DNA of 64,000 bases, from NCBI GenBank assembly GCA_029204225.1, contig CM055109.1:6275911-6339910 (forward strand), in the 5' to 3' direction. This stretch comes from Diphasiastrum complanatum. Its lineage: Eukaryota; Streptophyta; Lycopodiopsida; Lycopodiales; Lycopodiaceae. Positions 10,601-19,600 of this stretch are shown piece after piece. The notes beneath the pieces are model-generated. The model was not told the origin of the DNA, did no database searches, and worked only from the letters and a program-made list of their open reading frames with translations. Numbering within the stretch: the stretch's first letter is position 1; every line of letters starts with the position of its first letter. Both the position numbers and the translations under genes were made by a program.

Positions 10601-13600
10601 TTTCAAATAGAGTCGTAAACAGTCTGTCCATAGATTTGAATGTAAACTATGTGAAAAGTACAGTACTAAGGACCATAAATGGATCTTTGAATGATCCACA
10701 AGGTGATTGTATGCTTGTTAAACAATCTATCAGAAACTAGTCATCAGAAAACAAGATTCAGTTTAGTAGCTTGATAGGAAACAAGTAGAGACAATCAAAG
10801 GAGTGATCAATTAGTGTAATCCAACTCCACACGTGTGGAAATAAGGCTGTAGTACGGCCTGTAGACAGTGTTTACAAAGTGCCAAAGTTGGGTTTCATTG
10901 GAAATCAAGAGTAATCACCATACAATGAGAGGAAACTTGAGTTTCTCCTTGAGGCTCCCAAAAGTTTCTATTTTCTCACTATGGAGAATGAGAATACATA
11001 GTAAAACACACTTCCTTTGCTAAGTTAGGTGAAAATCCAGCATGTAATAAGGAAGTAGACTCCATTTTCTTGCCCTAATGTGAAAACCCTAGCCTAGATC
11101 CAAGAGTCATGCTTGGTAGGTGCATGGTAGGTACAAATTTCATCATAAATCATGGTCTAGATCCTACAAAGTAGGAATCACTACCAAATGGACACAACCA
11201 CTCCTCTTGACTCGTGGTAACCTACTTTAGGTGTGTATGTACAAGTGGCACTTTGGCCATTCAAGTAACCAACAAACAATATTGACAAAATGTACAATAT
11301 TCTACATGACTAGATTTGCCAATGTAGGCAATTTTTCACAAACTGTAGCTCTGCAGAAATGATCGTAAACTGTCATGCGAAAAATGCGGAAACCCTGAAG
11401 GCCGAAAAATGTGAAAATGCCGAAGGCTAAAAAATGTGAAGTGTTCGAAGTGGGCGAAGTGAGCGAAGTGACAATAATCGCCTGTTAGCCATTTTTGAAT
11501 AATTTTGCAGATTGTGTAAAAACACGAAGAAAACTGTAGGTCTGGATAATGAGTTGGATGAAGATTAAAACTCGATTAGTCGATTTGTAGGAGAATAATC
11601 CAACATTCTCCCTTAATCTAAATCCATGAATGCCTTGACTTTCAAACTTAGTTTTTCACGGAACTTTCTGTGTGTTTCCAAGCTTCATGCTTTGGTAAGA
11701 ATATCCACTGTCATATCTTGCGTTCGACAGTACTGCAACCTCTTTGTTGAGAAATTTGCTTCTGACGTAGTGATACTTGATTTCAATGTTCTTACTCTTG
11801 GAATGAAACCTAGGGTTGGTCGATAAGGCAATGGCACTTTGATTATCAAAAAATAAAATCGTCGGAGCATATTGATTCAGACCAATATATGAGAGTAAGT
11901 TCCTCAACCAAATTGCTTCCTTTGTAGCTTGAGAGATTGCGATATACTCTAATTTAGTGGAAGATAGAGCTATCGATGATTGCTTGCGACTGTTCCATGA
12001 AATAGGACCATTGTTGAAGAAATTTGTAAATCCAGAAGTGGATTTATGAGTGTCTACATAACCTGCCCAACTTGCATACGTGTAACCACTGAGTAAATTG
12101 AGTTTGTCATTGTCGACTACTCCATAAAAAATGCAAAAATTCATAGTAGCTCGAAGATATCTCATAACTCTGACAAGAGCTTTCCAATGTGTTATACTAG
12201 GTTTAGTCATAGATTGATTTAAGGAGCCGACCGCAAAAGCTATGTTTGGTTTGGTACAGATCATGGTGTACATAAGAGATCCTATTATTGAATGATAAGG
12301 ATACTCACGCATCTGCTCCTTTTCTTTGATTATTTGGGGACATTGGTCCTTCGACAATTTGAGACCTTTGGTGAGAGAGCTAACTTGCAATTAACCAGAT
12401 TGTATCTGACTAACATATTGTAGAAGTACCTCTGCTGAGGAATGTAAATCAACTCTCGATTTCTGTGTCTTTGGATTTGAATACCAAGGCAGAAATGAGC
12501 TTCGCCCAGATCGGTCATGTTGAATTCAGAAGGTAGCATTGTCTTAGTCTCTTTTATCAGATCGATACTGTTGCTGAAAAGCAGTGTGTCGTCCACATAC
12601 AAAGTGATAATGATAAAAGACTACTGCACTTTTTTTGTGAAAAAAGTGGATCTTGAATGGATCCAAAATCCCAAAATACTTGGCTAAGATCTTTGCACAA
12701 CAAGCTACAAAAGCTAGAAATGGCAAAGCATCCTAATGCTACCTTTGATACACATGAACTTGACAAAGCATTCAAGAGACAAAAGAAACTAATAAAAGGT
12801 ATTGATGGCAGCCAAAAACAACAGCATACCAGCCCTACAACAACAGCCTACCACTTTTGGAAACCTCTTAAGATCATACACAAAATCTTGAAGACAATAC
12901 ACAAAGCAATGCTCTCAATGGAGGAAGAAATTGTGACAATGATCTATTGATCTCTCTCAACAATACAATAAGTTTCTCCAACCTGTTCTCCACGAATTTC
13001 AGCCTAATATAGGTGAGAGAGATGACTCTCTCTCCTCTCTCTAGAACCTAGGACCCAATTTTAGGACACCAGTAGCCTAAAATAGCCAATTTTGGCCTAT
13101 ATGTCCAAATAGCATGATTTTGGTGTCATTTCGAAGGTCCTGAAGTTTGAGACTTTTTCAATATGAAATATATACTAAAATAAAAGTATCTAGGCCTCTT
13201 TCACACGTGTGAAAGGTTAGATCCAAAACTATGTACAAAAATTGCCAATTTAGGCCTCAAACTAGCTAGGAAATGTTGACAATTTTCACATTTTGAAGTA
13301 AACATTGGAATCTAAAGAGCTTGGTGTGTAGCCATGTGTAGCTTGGTGTGTACCCTAAACCCAAACCCTAAATCATATTGATCCTTTGAATCCATGCTCG
13401 AGCGGATTGCTTCAAGCCATAAAGTGTCTTATGGAGTTTACACACATGATTGTGTTTACCTTCGATATTGTAACCTTCAAGTTGCACCATGTAAATGTCC
13501 TCTTTGATAACTCCATTAAGATATCTCTAGAAGTCGAGCTTCTTCCTGAGATCATGAGGAATCTGCGCATAAGCTGTCCAAAAGCTCGTAAGTTTGATAA

Positions 13601-16600
13601 AGGAGGTTGGGTACCTATCCAAACTTTGTATGGCATTTTGGCTAAGAGACCTTTAGTAGGACATCGATTTTGAATATAGGTTGCTGTTGAAACAGCTTTA
13701 GCCCAGAAGGACTTCAGAAGTGTCGCATGCGCAAGCATACACTTTGCTGATTCGACTAAGGTTCAGTTCTTTCTCTCAACAAGACCATTCAACTGAGGTG
13801 AATAGGAGATAATATATTGTTTCTCAATGCGGTTGTAAGGTAGTACTTCTTAAATTCGGTGGAGATATGTTCTCCCCCATTGTCGGACCTCAGTGCTTTG
13901 ATTCTTTTAACAATTTGATTTTTTGCATGCTCTTTGAATTGTCGAAACTTGTTGAAAGCCTCTGATTTCTGCTTAATGAAGTAAATAGCTATTCTTCTAG
14001 AAAATTTGTCAATAAAAGTAATGAAATACTTTTGCATCTAGCAATGATGGAGTTTGCATAGGTCCACATATATCTGAATGAACACCATCTAACAGACCTT
14101 TTGTTGCATGCCTATGACTTGATCTAAATGGAATCCTAGTATGCTTTCCAAAGATTAAAAGAGAATATGAGGAGTCTAAAGATAATGAGTAATTCTTGAT
14201 CAACTGGGAGAGTTAAGGATTTAGATCTGTTATTTGAACTCTAAATTTCTTTACTCCAATGCATATTTGAGATTATGTACATCTCACAAGCATTTTCATT
14301 AAGCAATTTGTTTACTTAGGAGGAATTTCCTTACCTTAACAGATTATAGTCAAGGAATGCTTGTGTACTATTTCAACCTAAAATCTCCAGTTAATTAGGA
14401 GCAATTAAGTCTATCAAGGTTGAATCATTGCTATTTCCTTGCATATGTTGCTAAAAATAAGAGCACTTAACTCAAGAGAGTATTTGGGGTACTCAGAACA
14501 GAGTTAAAGTCACTTTTATCTTGATGGATCTCCTAAGAAATTTTGGTGGGATTAGTTTTTTGAAAAGATTCTAAGTGTATTGGTACCAAGGAGCATTTAT
14601 GACAGGTCTACAAGTAATTGTGGATAGCCTTGGTCTATAATTGTTTGAATCTTTAACTTTTGAACATTGATTTCCAATGTAAGGTGACATTTGAACCAAA
14701 GAATTGAGATTATATGAAGGTGATGTTACTAGATTGGAGAGAGTCAAGCCTAATAGAAAAATTTATCTCTTAGTGTGCTTCTAAAGGTCGATATAGTACT
14801 TCAGTGCAGAGATAGATAATTTGAGAATTATTCCATTTCTAAGTACTTATTTGATATTGAAGTCTGACTAAGGATTGATTTTCAAGGTAAATGTAAAAGT
14901 TACAAGATTGATTTGTTAGCTTTTGAACTTAATCTCATGATTCATCCAGTGTATCATGTAAATTTAGTTTATGTGTTGATGACAGTTGAATGTGTTGAGG
15001 ATACTACCCATTTGGAAGATTTATTGCTCAATATACCTTTGAAATCTGAAAGAGTACTCAGAATCAGAGATAAAGAGATGAGAAATTGTTCTATCTTTGA
15101 GTGCTTGATTAGGTTGGTTGGTCAGATTGAGGATAATGATTTGTGGGAAAGAGTTAAAATCAAACAAATTGGATCTTCACTAGTTACTCGTTCTGAGGAC
15201 ATAACTGGTTTAAGGGGACAAGAATGTTACGTCCACGTCTAGTATGTGGAATTCGGAATAATTCCTAACATGGATAGCCGGTCACTCTAGTGTATGTGGT
15301 TATTAGTTTTGCCTCGTCATTCCAGGCTTGGCCGATAAAGTAATTAATAATCAAATAAGGGCCCAGACCTATAATTGGACATAGGAGCACTTGCATGGTG
15401 TTTGACTGCTATAATGCAAGAATAGGAGGTCAATTGCTATTCCAGGTTGCATGGGAATCCTATGAGAAATATTTTCTTCTCATGGGAGAGAATATATACT
15501 AGTGGAAAATTGCCCATCTACCTATTGGATTTTTTGATCCTTGTAGCTAGAAGCCCCTCCTCTCTTGCATTCATTCACCATGGCATGGGGGTGAAGTGGG
15601 TAGTATAAAGACCCTAAAGGATTTCCACTAAGATGAGGATAGGAGAACACAATAGAAGAGACTATGGAGCCAAATAGCCCAACCAATCCTAGATCACAAC
15701 TGGATCTAGCCCCCAAGCCATGCCATGTGAAGCAAGAGGAGAAGAGAGAAAACTAGTAACCTAAACTCAATATGTCGACGGGAGAATCCCTGCCTCATTA
15801 TATAGAGAGTAGAGTCCTGTGCATGAAACCATGCAACCCCCATGCAGTTTAACTATAAATAGATCACATCTCTCCATGCAGTCCTCCTGCCTATATCCGT
15901 CACACAGACAAGCAATGCTCCAAATGTCTCAATTAGAGTGTCTGGGTCCTCTCAAGGTAATTAGTCACAAACAGGTCTTGACATGGAATTAAATCACAGC
16001 GTGACCAATAATCTTGAACATTGGAGGGCCGGTCTACCATATTAGGACTATTCCAGGTCCTTAATCGAATATGGCCATAACAGTTAGGGTATTGAATATC
16101 CATGTCCTATTGGTTTGGTGGTTTTCTCCACAAGTGTCTTTTCGGTTCCATGGAATAGGATCTAGTCAGATCTTCCCTACGCGATCCTTACAATCCCATT
16201 TTTCATGAAAAATACGACAAACATTGTTTACTTGTTTTTTCAAGGCACCAAAGGAAAACCCCAAAGAATGTCGTGTTCTTCATCCCAACACCAACGACAA
16301 CATGATGAAGAAACAAAATGTTTCTTTGCTAGCTTTCCACCCTGATTTTGACAGAAAAGACACATGAAACAAAAATGTTTGCAAACAATTTTGCAACACA
16401 CGACACAAAATTCGTGCTTCACAAAGGACCAAGAAGATCAACCAAGTACCATGGGGTACAAGTATTTGTCTAGATATCATAACATCAGCAGAAGTATTCT
16501 AGAATGTGACTAATCTGCCACTCTTGTAGTCCATGATTAGTTGTAGATGTTTAATCTTTCTGATCTGGAAGTTACACGACGTGACACGAAAAAGTTCACG

Positions 16601-19600
16601 AACTATATACTTTCTGTTTGATGCATAAAATTGTAAGATGAAAATATACAAAATATATATCCGCTTGTGAGCGAGACAATTTTGTAAGAGGATCAGCGGA
16701 TCCAGAAGTCCGCTAGTAAGCGAGACACTATTCATGAGAGAATTGTATTTCTCTCACGCCAATGCACTGTGTGGATCTGTTGCATAGTGCTTGAAATCTG
16801 AATATCAATAGATAATATTGTAGCCGTTATGCGCATATTATTCTGAATGATTTTATGATCTCAAATGAATATTTTTTTGCTACTATTCGTGTATCTGATT
16901 CACTTGTTTATTCAATTCCACACATTGATTTGATATTGTCGAATGTTATAATAATCTATAACGTAGATCAACAATGTCAGTCTACATTCTGGAGGATTGT
17001 AGGAATGATATAGCTGGCACTGACCATCAATCATATCTGAATTCCACACGAACTGATTTTGTTTGCAAATGTTTTTGTTTTGTGTTTCGCTTTGCGATCA
17101 CTTGGCTTTCAACATAAATCAATTTCAAAACTCATTCAAGTTTCGTTTCGCTTCATTTCGTTTCGTTTCGTTATAGAGCCCGATTGATCTTTTTTGTAAA
17201 TTCTTCTCTTTTGTCTAATTTGGCTTCATTTCATTTCGTCTCATCTCGTTTCATTTCGTTACAGAGCTTGATTGGATTGCAAATTATTCTCGAGCAAAAA
17301 ATATTCGTGATCAGAACAGTTTTACGAAAAGTTCACGAATCGTTCAAGAGACTCCTATCAGTTCGTTACCAGAATTTTACTGGAATTTCAATTTTGGACT
17401 TTCCATCACATGATGAACTTCGATGTCAGATACGCCTCATGCTCACTTTCTGCACTGTGCAAACTAACTTGACAACGACAACAGCCACCCACATTATCCT
17501 CCAGATGGCATAACAACTTCACGCCATCTCTTGTACCTTTCATCTGCACAAATGTAAATTGTATATAGTTAAGAAATCAATGAATCTAGTATCAATCCAA
17601 CAAGACAAACATTGTAGGTGTTCATGTATCAATTCTTTCTTTAGACAAATTGTCATAAAAAAGTTCATAACTTTTACAAATCGTAATTAGCCTTGTGAGC
17701 ACGCTACTGTCTTGTGCTCATCTGCATTGTCCGACTTGTATATTTCATTATACTTGATCTGAATAAACTACTATTTGGTTATGTGTTCAAATTCTTGTCA
17801 GTGTTGCAATGCTTTCCACATTCTATTTGACTATCTGATTGACTTGTATGATTGTCTGCTTATTGCTTCCACTACCACTGCGCATTAAACTCTAAATTTT
17901 TCTTGTGTTCGCCTACTTAGTTATTAGTAGTGCACACATTGAGGTGAGTGCATTCCGATATTCCTCAGATTGTGTCCTCTCCCAGCATGGTATCAGAGCA
18001 GTATTTACTATTCTCTGACTCTTTAGAGCATTGATGTCAGATATCATCTGATTTCTCAAGCGATTTTATGTCAGAATTATTTCTATAGCCTGATAAGCTT
18101 CCCAAAAGACTAGACTCTATTAGCCGATAGAGTGATTGTCTTTTTGTTCTGTAAATTTGCAGTATATTTTCATACTTAAGTCATTGATAGTTACTATTAT
18201 CACCTAAACTAATCTTCCACATGGATTTCCAAGGAAAAGCTAGTCTCATCATGGACAAGCTTGATGGAGCCAATTGCCATCTGTGAAAATTTTAGATGAG
18301 AACTGTGCTAATGGTTAAGGAGTTGTACAACATTGTTATAGATGTAGAGGCAAGACCTAAAGTTGACGACGTAGCAGTCTCCCGATGGAAGCTGAAGGAT
18401 GGCAAAGCATTTGCGTTGATCATCCTCAGCATTTCAAACACTCAGATCGGCCATGTGTCTGAAGCTCAGACATCCAAGAAGTCTGGAACATCTTGAGCAC
18501 ATTATACGAAGTGCGAGATATAGCTTCCAAGCTACATCTCAGGAAGAAATTTTACTCCTTCAAGATGGCAAATGGTGATTCTCTACAAAATCACATCAAC
18601 TAGTTCAAGAACATGCTGAAGCAAATGGCCACTATTGGATCTGTCATCGACGATCAAGACGCGGTAATGACACTGCTATCAAGCTTGCCAAGCTCACATG
18701 ACAACTAGGTGATGATCATCACGACAGATCCATATATCTTTCAAGAGTCATTGCAATGTTGTTGCAGGAAGACACTCAAAGGAATGATGCCTCTAGTTCT
18801 TCAACTATCGACTCTCACGCCTTGTACACCAACAGAGGCTCAACAAAGCAGAAGAAAAAAGGCCCGAAGCCATCGAAGCAAAATCAGAAATCAACACAGC
18901 GTCAAGAGTAATCGAACCTGCCGAGATTCAAGACTGTCGGATACTACAAGCAAAGAACAACAACAAGGAATAGTTAAATCAGATGGCAAATGCAGCTACA
19001 GAAGCACCACAGCCCATTTAAGAAGAAGATCAGGATGTCTTCATGACTAGCCATCAAGGAGCATAAGACGATAGCTCCTGGTTTTTGGATTCCGGATCCA
19101 CACAACACATGACCATCCATATCGGCTGCTTCAAGTCCTATACACCTTACAATACCAAAAACGAAATGTTCACCTGGGCGACAATAGCACACAAGCTATC
19201 AAAGGTGAAAGTACAATAATATTGAGCTTTGCAAATGATCAATCTAAGCTACTTTTGAATGACTTGCATGTACCGAATCTGTTTACAAATATGCTCTCTG
19301 TAAGAAAAACTATAGATCTAGGACATAAAGTAGGGTTCGAATGTGATCAGTGTAAAGTAGTCGATAGGACAAGCAAGATCCTAGCACTCGGAAGGAGGCA
19401 TGGATAATTGTATAGATTAAGTCATTGTTTTTCTGCCTCTAGTCAAGCACTCAGTACTTCTATTCAGATAAATGAAAGTTTACTTTGGCATTATAGACTT
19501 GGTCACCTGAATCGCTCTTCAACAAATGTCTAAGCAATCTATTGTTCTTGATCTCGACTATCCAGATAAGAAAGTCGAATTACCTGTCTGTCAAGACTAT

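Noticed and set aside
12657-12950. 97-codon + frame, Lys/His-rich
   Set aside because: Half of it is antisense to the copia RT and half lies in the inserted sequence; no motif.
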